Below are positions 26,983 to 35,308 of a stretch of DNA of 64,000 bases, piece by piece. The stretch covers positions 1 to 64,000 of the forward strand of contig NZ_JANUEM010000018.1 of assembly GCF_024809855.1 (NCBI RefSeq), given 5' to 3'. Under the pieces are notes generated by a model that was given only the letters and a program-made list of their open reading frames with translations, did not search any database and was not told where the DNA came from. Position numbers and translations under genes: made by a program. Within the stretch, counting starts at the first letter, position 1, and each line of letters opens with the position of its first letter. The stretch is from Rheinheimera pacifica. Lineage in GTDB: Bacteria > Pseudomonadota > Gammaproteobacteria > Enterobacterales > Alteromonadaceae.

Positions 26983-27276
26983 TATAGCACTGATTTACAA
27001 CGTGTTTTTCAGTTAAATAATGCTTGGTTTTATTGTGACGAAAAAACAGGGTTTCTCTTAAACCCGAACCATAGTATTTGTTAAAAACAGGCCTTTCTGT
27101 CGCATATAAACGACGACTTTACATTCGTCTTTACATTTCAAAGTGGTTGGAATCCCCAAAGACCAAGTTGATTTACCCAAAAGGTAGACAACTTGATTTT
27201 TGAGGATAACCTGCTAATCTACTTAGGTTATTTTCACTTTATCTTAAAATGTCTTTACATTCTAAGAAGTGGTGAG
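26983..27276. other. Island-to-chromosome transition region with repeats
   Basis: About 290 bases without a gene, reaching to the ssb stop codon; the whole gene-free gap is 26948-27276. It contains CTTTACATT three times in the same direction (27117-27125, 27129-27137, 27253-27261), an inverted copy of the 21275 repeat (27098-27108), and the inverted repeat CAAGTTG/CAACTTG (27164-27170 and 27189-27195). The end of the recombinase-bearing element must lie here or close by, because everything beyond is chromosomal in style. The exact attachment site cannot be fixed without an empty-site comparison. Confidence 0.55.
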
Positions 27277-27885
27277 TCAAAACGGGATATCGTCGTCAAA
27301 GTCGATTGGCGGTTCCATCGGTGCGCGTTGTTGCGGCTGTGCCGGTTGCTGGTATCCGCCTTGTGGCTGGGCCGGACGTTGCTGATAGCCGCCTTGTTGT
27401 GGCGCCGCCTGCTGATAACCACCTTGCTGCGGAGCCTGGTAAGCTTGCTGTGGTGCCGCTTGCTGATAACCACCCTGTGGCTGGGCGGGTTTCTGGTAAC
27501 CGCCCTGCTGGCCGCCGCCCATACCACCACCTTGTTGCTGGCCATCACCACGGCCATCTAACATTTGCAGCTCGTTGGCAATAATTTCGGTGGTGTAACG
27601 CTCTACACCGTCTTTATCCTGCCATTTACGGGTTTTCAGCTTACCTTCAATATACACTTTGCTGCCTTTACGCAGGTATTCACCGGCAATTTCAGCCAAA
27701 CGCTGATAAATTACCACGCGGTGCCATTCGGTTTGCTCTTTTTTCTCGTTAGTGGCTTTGTCGGTCCAGCTTTCTGAAGTTGCTACCGTTAAATTCGCCA
27801 CTGCGCCACCTTGCGGCATATAGCGCACTTCCGGGTCAGTACCCAGGTTACCAATCAGAATAACTTTATTAATGCCACGCGCCAT
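27277..27885 (-). CDS. ssb: Single-stranded DNA-binding protein
   Basis: 202 residues. The OB-fold (residues 1-110) starts [15 protein letters not shown] and contains [20 protein letters not shown]. The linker is built of tandem GGYQQ-type repeats rich in Gln, Pro and Gly, visible in the DNA as repeats at about 27310-27540. The acidic tail DFDDDIPF recruits repair and replication partners. It binds single-stranded DNA in replication, repair and recombination. The MFS gene upstream on the same strand ends 21 bases before the ssb start, so the ssb promoter lies within that gene or further up. Confidence 0.97.
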   Translation of the reverse strand: MARGINKVILIGNLGTDPEVRYMPQGGAVANLTVATSESWTDKATNEKKEQTEWHRVVIYQRLAEIAGEYLRKGSKVYIEGKLKTRKWQDKDGVERYTTEIIANELQMLDGRGDGQQQGGGMGGGQQGGYQKPAQPQGGYQQAAPQQAYQAPQQGGYQQAAPQQGGYQQRPAQPQGGYQQPAQPQQRAPMEPPIDFDDDIPF

Positions 27886-27906
27886 GCGAATTCTCCTAAA
27901 AAGTGT

Positions 27907-29271
27907 TTAAGCCCCGGCGGCTGTAATAACAGCCTGCGCTGCTGTGTGATCAAACTGTGCTGAACTGACTTTCAGATAACAGCGCTGCTCTGCCAGAACA
28001 ATTGTAACTTCCTGCACCCCATTCAGTGTGGTCAGTCGCGCTGCCAGTGTACTGGCTTGCTGTTCGCTGGTTAACGACACAGCCAGAGACAAACGCTGGG
28101 CGCGTGGAGGAAGCTGAAGGGTGCTGGCAACTGCCAGCCATATTAAACCAATAACAGCCAGTACGGCAAACAGTGAGTGGTAGCCAAAATGTTGCACTAC
28201 GGCACCACCGGTTACACCGCCTAGAAATGCACCAAAAAACTGGCTGCTGGAATAAATACCCATAGCACTGCCACGCTGTCCTGCCGGTGCAATACGTGAT
28301 ACCAATGCAGGCAGGCTGGCTTCTAAAAAGTTAAAGCCAATAAAAAACAGTAATAAAGCTATTGTCAGCGCAGTGAAACCAGGCAGCAGCAATGCCATTA
28401 GCATAGCGCTGATCAGCAGTGCTATAGCCAGTAAAAAGAAGCCCTTTTCCTGCGCTTTGCGCATCGCAATAATCATCATCGGGATCATCAGCACAAAAGA
28501 TCCCAGCAACACCGGCAAGTAAAACTGCCAGTGTTTTACCGATATCAGGCCATAGTTTTGCAGCAGGGCCGGCAACGCGACAAACATAGCTGTCAGCATT
28601 AAATGTAGCAGCAACACGCCTAAATCCAGCTGCAGCAGTTGGCGGTGTTTAAGCATGCTACCCAAACTTTGTGGCAACGCCAGCGTTTCTGCCATCGGCG
28701 CTTTGTTAACACTTTTGGGTAGTAACAATGCCACCACCAGCATAGCGCCACAAGCCAACACAGCAGTAAACCAGAATACGCCGCTAAGCCCGGCCCATTT
28801 AGCCAGCAAAGGCCCCAACACCATCGCCACAGCAAAACTTAAGCCGATACTGGCGCCAATTATTGCCATGACTTTGGGCCGCTGTTCTTCGCGGGTTAAG
28901 TCGGCAGCTAAGGCTAATATGGCACCGGCAATAGCGCCGGCACCCTGCAAAATACGGCCGAACGTAACCATATAAACAGAATCGGCCAGCGCAGCTACTA
29001 CTGAGCCTGTGGCAAACAGCGCCAGCCCGCCCAGCATCACTTTATGGCGGCCAATACGGTCAGACAACCAGCCAAGCGGAATTTGCAAAATAGCCTGGGT
29101 TAAGCCATAAGCACCAATGGCCAGACCTACCCATAATGGCGAGAAACCATGCAGTTCGCTGCCGTACAGGGCAAACACCGGCAGCAACATAAACAGGCCC
29201 AGCATCCTGCTGGAAAACACCAGCGCCAGTGCCATAGCTGCACGTTTTTCTAAAGAATTCAGTTGATGCAT
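27907..29271 (-). CDS. MFS transporter, YajR-like, with C-terminal domain
   Basis: 454 residues from the ATG at 29271 (MHQLNSLEKRAAMAL); the frame is open to 29325 but the extension is unlike the family. Twelve membrane helices are predicted, with the MFS motif GWLSDRIGRHKVM between helices 2 and 3. After the last helix about 60 residues form a small alpha/beta domain like the YAM domain of YajR (LTSEQQASTLAARL). MFS proteins of this type sit beside ssb in many gammaproteobacteria. The substrate is unknown; drug or solute efflux is assumed. Confidence 0.86.
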   Translation of the reverse strand: MHQLNSLEKRAAMALALVFSSRMLGLFMLLPVFALYGSELHGFSPLWVGLAIGAYGLTQAILQIPLGWLSDRIGRHKVMLGGLALFATGSVVAALADSVYMVTFGRILQGAGAIAGAILALAADLTREEQRPKVMAIIGASIGLSFAVAMVLGPLLAKWAGLSGVFWFTAVLACGAMLVVALLLPKSVNKAPMAETLALPQSLGSMLKHRQLLQLDLGVLLLHLMLTAMFVALPALLQNYGLISVKHWQFYLPVLLGSFVLMIPMMIIAMRKAQEKGFFLLAIALLISAMLMALLLPGFTALTIALLLFFIGFNFLEASLPALVSRIAPAGQRGSAMGIYSSSQFFGAFLGGVTGGAVVQHFGYHSLFAVLAVIGLIWLAVASTLQLPPRAQRLSLAVSLTSEQQASTLAARLTTLNGVQEVTIVLAEQRCYLKVSSAQFDHTAAQAVITAAGA

Positions 29272-29370
29272 CAGATAAGAACTAACCGCTGAAATAAGCG
29301 CGCCAGTGTAGCACAGAACCAGCACGCTTTAAGCGGATTTCAGCCCGGTTAGCCGGTGTTATGTGACAAA

Positions 29371-30597
29371 TCAGGCTACAACCCGCTTACTCTGGTGATG
29401 AAATAACCCAACAGACAACAACAACAAGCTTAGTGGCAGCAGGCAAAGATAAAATGCCGTCTGGCCGTCAAAGTTGGCAAAGGTATAACCGGTAACCATA
29501 GAGCCTGTGGTGCCGCCCAGGGCAGAAAACACCACTATAAGGCCCGTCATAGCGGCATGCTTCGGCTTGGGCAGCGTGCTTAATATTACCGAGTTAATAA
29601 CCGGATAAACCGGTGCCATAAACAGGCCAATCAGCGGAAATAAGTAGGCGGCCAGCGGGGCAGTAAATAAGCTAACATCAGCTGTGGGTTCAATATTATG
29701 TGTTAAGGGTAGCGTTAGCAGGATCAATAGCGCCATTGCCAGCAGGCAACTGTTTAGCAGCACATACCAGGATATTTTCTTCAATACCACACCGGCCAGA
29801 ATACGCCCCAACGCCAGACTGGCGGCAAAAATGCTGGTTAGCTGCACACTAAGCTGATTTGGCAGCTTTAGCACTTCATTGTTAAAGGTTGGCAGCCAGC
29901 TGCCAATGCCTTGTTCTATCAATACATATAAAAACGCCGACAACACAAATACGAATACCAGCGGTTTATACACCAGTTGCAGCATAGCGATAAAATCCTG
30001 CTTTAATGGCTGGGTCGCTGGTAATTCCAGTTTGGGAAAAGACGTACTGCTTAGCAGTGCCAGATTGGCCGCACATAGCAGCGCCAGTAACCAATACACC
30101 TGCAACCAGCCGTCAGATTCTGGTGCAGCAGGGTCCATAAACGCCGAAAACAGCCAGTAGCCCGATAACACACCCAACATAAAACCGCCTTCAATAAAAT
30201 TCAGCAGGGATGCATGTTCAGCTTTGGTATTAGTTACCACGCCAATGCTGGCATATACCGACACCTTAACCAGCGCAAAGCTGGCGCCAACGGTAAGAAA
30301 TAACAGCTTGGTGGTCCAGAATGCCGGGATCAGCGGCATCAGTACACAGGCCAGTGTTACCAGCACCAATGCCATTTGCAGTGCCATTTTATACCCCAGC
30401 CGCGGCAGGTAAGAGGCAATAATAAAAGACACTACGGCAATAGGAATATCTTTAAAGCCTTCCAGCACACTGGCAGCTTCTTTACTGATTTGGTAAGTGT
30501 GGATCACCTGCAAAATCACCGTACCAACGCTGTTTAGCAGAATGGCAAATACAAAATAGGTTAACAGTAGCGACAAGCGGATACGCAAAGTGGCCAT
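29371..30597 (-). CDS. MFS sugar transporter of the GH65 locus
   Basis: 408 residues with about twelve membrane helices. It resembles FucP/TsgA-like sugar transporters in layout rather than drug exporters, and lacks the long C-terminal domain of its neighbour. It is divergent from the GH65 phosphorylase gene, and the shared 167-base intergenic region holds the palindromic operator also found at the TonB receptor. It probably carries the disaccharide across the inner membrane after the TonB-dependent receptor takes it across the outer one. The substrate is inferred from context. Confidence 0.82.
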   Translation of the reverse strand: MATLRIRLSLLLTYFVFAILLNSVGTVILQVIHTYQISKEAASVLEGFKDIPIAVVSFIIASYLPRLGYKMALQMALVLVTLACVLMPLIPAFWTTKLLFLTVGASFALVKVSVYASIGVVTNTKAEHASLLNFIEGGFMLGVLSGYWLFSAFMDPAAPESDGWLQVYWLLALLCAANLALLSSTSFPKLELPATQPLKQDFIAMLQLVYKPLVFVFVLSAFLYVLIEQGIGSWLPTFNNEVLKLPNQLSVQLTSIFAASLALGRILAGVVLKKISWYVLLNSCLLAMALLILLTLPLTHNIEPTADVSLFTAPLAAYLFPLIGLFMAPVYPVINSVILSTLPKPKHAAMTGLIVVFSALGGTTGSMVTGYTFANFDGQTAFYLCLLPLSLLLLSVGLFHHQSKRVVA

Positions 30598-30701
30598 GAT
30601 CTGGTTCTCATTTTTATGCTGTGTAACACAGCTATAGTTGTTTTACCCTGTTGCCAGTCTGTTTGCTGACATTTTGCACTATACAACGCTTTCGCCGCAT
30701 A

Positions 30702-30717
30702 TTGCAATCGATTGCAA
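30702..30717. promoter_or_regulatory. LacI-type operator between transporter and phosphorylase genes
   Basis: TTGCAATCGATTGCAA is a perfect 16-base palindrome with the central CG typical of LacI/GalR-family operators. The same sequence occurs at 35185-35200 next to the lacI-type gene. Placed between two divergent starts it could control both. Confidence 0.82.
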
Positions 30718-30764
30718 AAGCTGTATATTAAGCTTATTAACTGCAATTAAGTCAGGTACGCTTT

Positions 30765-33101
30765 ATGTCGTTACATCCCCATGCTGCCGTGCGGCCACTT
30801 ACTACTGAGCCGTGGGCTTTAACCGACAGCCACTATCAGCCACAGCATTTATTGCTGCAGGAAACCCTGCTCAGCCTGGCTAATGGCTATATCGGCAGCC
30901 GCGGCACACTGGAAGAAGGCGCCCCGGCAGGTGTTGCCAGTTGCGAAGGCACCTATTTAAATGGCGTGTACAGCAGTGAGCCTATTCATTACGGTGAATC
31001 GGCTTACGGTTTTGCCAAACATAACCATAAAATGCTGCAGGTAGCCAACGGCAAAGTGCTGCAACTGAGTGTAGACGGCGAAACTTTTAGTGCGGCTAAC
31101 GCTGTAAGCCATAACCGCGCACTGGATTTACAGCAGGGTGTACTTAGCCGGCACACTGAATGGCACAGCCAAAGCGGTAAACAGCTGCATATCGCCAGCC
31201 GCCGTTTTGTGTCGCAAGCTAACCCGCATTTAATGGCCATTGAGCTGAGCATTACCGCACTAAACTTTTCCGGCCAGATTAAACTGAGCAGCGCGTTGGA
31301 TGCTGCTTATCCGGGCTTTTATAAAAAAGATGATCCGCGCGTTGGCGAGATGGCTATTGCCGACAGCTTAACTCTGCTTAACCAGCAATTCGATAACGAA
31401 CACAGCCTGATGCTGCACCGCGCCAAAGGTGCTGATTTTATTGTTGCCGCAGCAAGCTGCCATATGCTGCCAACCAATGCTGCGTTGCAGGCACAGGACG
31501 ACAGCCAGAGTAATAAACTAACCCAGCACTTTGCTTTGCAACTGCAGCAAGGCGAAACACAAACGCTGCATAAACTGGTGATTTACTGCCATAGCACTAA
31601 TGTTGTTGATAGCGATAGCCTGGGCCAACAAGCACTGCAATTACTTAACAATGCCCAACAGCAGGGCTTTAGTAGCCTGTTAAGCGAACATCAGCAGTGG
31701 TGGCAGCAATTCTGGCAGCAGGCAGACGTAAGTATAGAGGGCGATGTTGCGCTGCAGCAGGCCATCCGCTTTAACCTGTTCAGCCTGGCGCAGTCTGCCG
31801 GCCGCAATGGCCAGAGTAATATTGCCGCTAAGGGTTTAACCGGCCCGGGCTATGACGGCCATTATTTCTGGGACACTGAAATTTACGTAGTGCCGGTAAT
31901 GAGCCTGACCCAGCCGGACATCGCCCGCCAATTGCTGAGCCAGCGCTACAGCCAGCTTGATGCGGCGCGAGAGCGCGCAAGGCAGATGTCGCACAACCGC
32001 GGCGCACTGTACCCGTGGCGTACTATTGGCGGTGAAGAATGCTCGGCGTATTTTCCGGCCGGTACTGCGCAGTATCATATTAATGCCGCTATTGCCTATG
32101 CTATCCGCAGTTACTATCTGGCCACTGACGACTGGGCCTTTATGCAGCAAATGGGCGGCGAAATGTTAGTTGAAACTACACGATTGTGGCTGCAACTGGG
32201 GTTCTTTTCTGCACGCAGCGGTAAGTTTGAAATTCATATGGTCACCGGGCCCGACGAATACTCAGCGCTGGTAAACAACAACTTTTATACCAATGCTATG
32301 GTGCAGTTGCAGCTACGTTTTACGCTGGAAACAGTGCAAAAACTGCAGGCAGAACAAAGCCCGCTGCTAAACCGGCTGGGCGTAACAGATACAGAAATAC
32401 AACAGTGGCAGCAAGCCGCTGAGCATATGTATCTGGCGTTTGACGAACAACTGCAGGTGCACCCGCAGGATGACAGCTTTTTAAGCCGCCAGCCGTGGGA
32501 CTTTGCCAACACCCCGGCCGATAAATACCCGTTATTGTTGCACTACCATCCGCTGGTGATCTACCGCCATCAGGTCCTAAAACAGGCCGATGTGGTACTG
32601 GCGCTATTATTGCTGGACGACGCCATTCCACAGGCACAAAAGCAACGTGATTTAGCCTACTACGAGCCACTGACCACGCATGACTCCAGCTTATCCAGCT
32701 GTATTCACAGCATTCTGTTTGCCGAAACCGGCGATACTACACGGGCACATGAATTTTTTGGTGACAGCGCGCGGATGGATTTAGACAACCACCATGCCAA
32801 TACCGAGTTTGGTGTGCACATTGCCTGTATGGCCGGCAGCTGGCTGTCGCTGGTAATGGGTTTTGCCGGTGTGCGTTCACGCCCCGCAGGTTTGCATTTT
32901 AACCCACAGCTGCCAGCACAATTACCCCGCTTAAGTTTCCGTTTAAGTTACCGAGGCCGGGTGCTGCAGTTTAGCGCCAATCAACAGAAAGCCAGTTATC
33001 AGTTGCTTAGCGGCGAGCCGTTAACTTTGTATCACGCTGGCCAGGCTGTAGCGTTAACCCGCGGCCAAACCGTTAATAAAGCGATTGGAGTATCTGTATG
33101 A
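30765..33101 (+). CDS. Glycoside hydrolase family 65 disaccharide phosphorylase
   Basis: 778 residues, the usual GH65 length. An N-terminal beta-sandwich (about 1-270), the (alpha/alpha)6 barrel (about 330-700) and a C-terminal beta cap are recognisable. GYDGHYFWDTEIYVVP and the catalytic acid Glu498 in VTGPDEYSA are GH65 signatures. Enzymes of the family cleave maltose, kojibiose, nigerose or trehalose with phosphate, inverting the anomeric centre to give beta-glucose 1-phosphate. The next gene, a beta-phosphoglucomutase overlapping by 4 bases, uses exactly that product. Which disaccharide is used cannot be decided here; maltose is the commonest. Confidence 0.92.
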   Translation: MSLHPHAAVRPLTTEPWALTDSHYQPQHLLLQETLLSLANGYIGSRGTLEEGAPAGVASCEGTYLNGVYSSEPIHYGESAYGFAKHNHKMLQVANGKVLQLSVDGETFSAANAVSHNRALDLQQGVLSRHTEWHSQSGKQLHIASRRFVSQANPHLMAIELSITALNFSGQIKLSSALDAAYPGFYKKDDPRVGEMAIADSLTLLNQQFDNEHSLMLHRAKGADFIVAAASCHMLPTNAALQAQDDSQSNKLTQHFALQLQQGETQTLHKLVIYCHSTNVVDSDSLGQQALQLLNNAQQQGFSSLLSEHQQWWQQFWQQADVSIEGDVALQQAIRFNLFSLAQSAGRNGQSNIAAKGLTGPGYDGHYFWDTEIYVVPVMSLTQPDIARQLLSQRYSQLDAARERARQMSHNRGALYPWRTIGGEECSAYFPAGTAQYHINAAIAYAIRSYYLATDDWAFMQQMGGEMLVETTRLWLQLGFFSARSGKFEIHMVTGPDEYSALVNNNFYTNAMVQLQLRFTLETVQKLQAEQSPLLNRLGVTDTEIQQWQQAAEHMYLAFDEQLQVHPQDDSFLSRQPWDFANTPADKYPLLLHYHPLVIYRHQVLKQADVVLALLLLDDAIPQAQKQRDLAYYEPLTTHDSSLSSCIHSILFAETGDTTRAHEFFGDSARMDLDNHHANTEFGVHIACMAGSWLSLVMGFAGVRSRPAGLHFNPQLPAQLPRLSFRLSYRGRVLQFSANQQKASYQLLSGEPLTLYHAGQAVALTRGQTVNKAIGVSV

Positions 33102-33745
33102 GCTGCCGCGCGGTAATTTTTGATTTGGATGGTGTACTTACCGATACTGCTATTTACCATTTTTACGCCTGGAAAGCCTTAGCCGATGAGCTGGGTATTG
33201 CCTTTACCGAACATGACAATGAGCAGCTAAAAGGCGTTGACCGTTTGGGCTCACTACGCTGGATCTTGCAAAAAGGCGATTTAACATTAAGCACGGCTGA
33301 TGAAGCAAGGCTGATGCAGCAAAAAAACGCCCATTATCTTGAGCTTATTGACCATATTACGCCGGATAACCTCTATCCCGGCGTACAGCCATTGTTTGCT
33401 GAGTTAAAACGCAGTGGTATTAAAATTGGTTTGGCCTCGGCCAGCAAAAATGCCGCCTTTGTTGTAGAACGCTTAGGTATAGCAACGCAGTTTGACTATA
33501 TTGCCGATGCTAATCAGGTAACTAACAGCAAACCCGATCCGGAAGTGTTTTTACTCGCCGCCAGCGGCCTGGGTGTAGCGCCACAGCACTGTATCGGTGT
33601 CGAGGACGCACTGGCCGGCATAGAAGCGATTAACCGCGCCGGTATGAAAGCGATAGGTATTGGTGATGCAAAGGTGCTTAGCGGGGCATCAAAGGTATAT
33701 CCGGACGTAGCTACAATTACACTGACAAATTTGCTGAAGTTGTAA
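33098..33745 (+). CDS. pgmB: Beta-phosphoglucomutase
   Basis: 215 residues, HAD superfamily. The nucleophile and acid/base aspartates are in FDLDGVLTDT, the cap domain follows (WKALADELGI), and SASKN, the KPDPEVF lysine and the GVEDALAGIEA motif complete the site. It converts beta-glucose 1-phosphate to glucose 6-phosphate, feeding the GH65 product into glycolysis. The ATG overlaps the GH65 stop (ATGA) and has GGAG upstream. Confidence 0.94.
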   Translation: MSCRAVIFDLDGVLTDTAIYHFYAWKALADELGIAFTEHDNEQLKGVDRLGSLRWILQKGDLTLSTADEARLMQQKNAHYLELIDHITPDNLYPGVQPLFAELKRSGIKIGLASASKNAAFVVERLGIATQFDYIADANQVTNSKPDPEVFLLAASGLGVAPQHCIGVEDALAGIEAINRAGMKAIGIGDAKVLSGASKVYPDVATITLTNLLKL

Positions 33746-33792
33746 TTACCGCTGCAGCAGTGGCGGTTAGCATTTTCAGTCAGGTGACAACG

Positions 33793-33996
33793 CACAGACT
33801 GTAATACCCGCTGGGCTCGCCACAGCAACTCGCCCTTTTGCCTACGGCAGGGCTCAGACACTCTGTGTCGCCCCATCTGGCATCACAGTCTGTGAGGACA
33901 AGCAGATTGCTCCGTCAGCAGGTTTGGCGTTCAATAAACGCAAGCCACGACAAAGTTTAGCAGTTCTATCTGGCATTACAGTCTGTGAGGAAAAGC
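33793..33996. repeat. Three copies of a short dispersed repeat
   Basis: Two direct copies of a 29-base unit with 2 differences lie at 33875-33903 and 33968-33996; both contain ACAGTCTGTGAGGA. An inverted, shorter copy (CACAGACTGTAATACC) lies at 33793-33808. They fill the 251-base gap between the convergent pgmB and lacI-type genes. They look like REP-type units; the last copy ends at the lacI stop codon. Confidence 0.65.
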
Positions 33997-35028
33997 TTAG
34001 TTTCCCCGCAAACTTGACTGCCGCTCAATTAGCTTCACCGGCAACAGCTGCGATGCGGCTTTGCCGCCGTTAATCCGGCTAAGCAACTGCGCTACCAGCA
34101 ATTTACCACCGGCATGGGTGTCCTGCTTTACTGTAGTCAGCGATGGGGTGCAGTAGGCCGACATCGCAATATCATCAAAACCCACCAGCGCCAGTTGCTG
34201 TGGCACTTTAATGCCATGCTCCAGCAGTGCTTTCATTGCGCCCATGGCAATAGCATCACTGGCAGCGAAAATGCCGTCCAGGCTGCCAAGTTCACTAAAC
34301 AGCGCCTGCTGTGTCTGTAAATAACCGGCCTGGGCAGTAAAATCGGTATTAAGCTGTAATTTAGCCTCTGGCTTAATACCAGCAGCTTGCAGCGCATCCT
34401 GATACCCCAGATAACGCATTTCAATTTCGCTATGGCGGATATCACCTAAAAAAGCGATACGCTTGCAGCCCTGCGTTAGCAAATGGGTAACCGCTAGTTG
34501 TGCACCCTGGCGGTTATCGGAGCCAATTACCGGAAAATGCTCTGTGCCGGTAGCGGCGCCCCACACTACAAAGGGCACACCGGCGTTACTGAGCTGTTCT
34601 ACCCGCTCGTCGTGTTCGCCCTGGCCGATAACAATCAGGCCATCGGCACGTTTTGAATCAAAGTAGTAACTACGCCAGTCTTTATCAGTGGTTTTACTGG
34701 TACTTAGCAGCATGTCGTAGCCCTGGCGTGTTAACTCGTCGGCTATCACCCCCAGAATATCCAACAAAAACGGATCCGTAATAGCCTGCTGGGTTTTAGC
34801 GTCAAACAGAATAATGACGGCAATAGTGTGGCTTTTTTGCGTACGCAGGCTACGGGCTGTGGCATTCACCTTAAACTGATGATCAGCGGCAATTTGCTGC
34901 ACTTTCTGCCGGGTTTGCGCATTAATTACCGGATTATCGCGCAAAGCGCGCGACGCGGTAGACTCCGACACCCCGGCCAGCCGGGCAATATCAGATAAGG
35001 TCATGGTTTTTGCCGGTTTAATGGTCAC
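33997..35028 (-). CDS. LacI-family transcriptional regulator of the sugar locus
   Basis: 343 residues. The helix-turn-helix and hinge are at the N terminus (LSDIARLAGVSESTASRALR, residues 11-30), followed by a periplasmic-binding-protein-like sensor domain with the usual GFDDIAMSAYCTPSLTT segment. It should bind the palindromes at 30702-30717 and 35181-35204 and respond to the disaccharide or a breakdown product. It is convergent to pgmB and divergent from the TonB receptor gene. Confidence 0.92.
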   Translation of the reverse strand: MTIKPAKTMTLSDIARLAGVSESTASRALRDNPVINAQTRQKVQQIAADHQFKVNATARSLRTQKSHTIAVIILFDAKTQQAITDPFLLDILGVIADELTRQGYDMLLSTSKTTDKDWRSYYFDSKRADGLIVIGQGEHDERVEQLSNAGVPFVVWGAATGTEHFPVIGSDNRQGAQLAVTHLLTQGCKRIAFLGDIRHSEIEMRYLGYQDALQAAGIKPEAKLQLNTDFTAQAGYLQTQQALFSELGSLDGIFAASDAIAMGAMKALLEHGIKVPQQLALVGFDDIAMSAYCTPSLTTVKQDTHAGGKLLVAQLLSRINGGKAASQLLPVKLIERQSSLRGN

Positions 35029-35151
35029 TTTACCTGCCTGGATTTACTGCTTTGTCCTGTTGTGCGATCAATAATGCCTTAAGCAGTGCAGTGTCGCAAC
35101 GCCGCAGGCAAGCTGGTGGCATATTTTCTATATATAGCGGACAAATTTGTT

Positions 35152-35167
35152 TTGCAATCGTATGCAA
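35152..35167. promoter_or_regulatory. Degenerate second LacI-type operator
   Basis: TTGCAATCGTATGCAA differs from the perfect operator at two positions and lies 33 bases upstream of it. Two sites on nearly the same face of the helix could allow cooperative binding. Confidence 0.6.
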
Positions 35168-35180
35168 AAACAGCATTAAG

Positions 35181-35204
35181 CATATTGCAATCGATTGCAA
35201 TATG
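35181..35204. promoter_or_regulatory. Main LacI-type operator, 24-bp perfect palindrome
   Basis: The core TTGCAATCGATTGCAA (35185-35200) is extended by CATA and TATG to a perfect 24-base palindrome. It lies between the lacI-type gene and the TonB receptor gene, 105 bases upstream of the latter's start, so it can serve both autoregulation and receptor control. Confidence 0.82.
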
Positions 35205-35308
35205 TCCTATGTTTAAATCCGCACGGCATTATATCGACTAAAGCAGCGCTTAAAAGCGAGCAAAAACCAGCCAGTGTAATCATCGACAGGATAGCAGGAG
35301 AACAATAC

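Noticed and set aside
27193..27561. A rightward 122-residue protein
   Set aside because: It lies antisense to the repeat-rich linker of ssb and has a low-complexity Leu/Arg/Thr composition, so it is a shadow frame.
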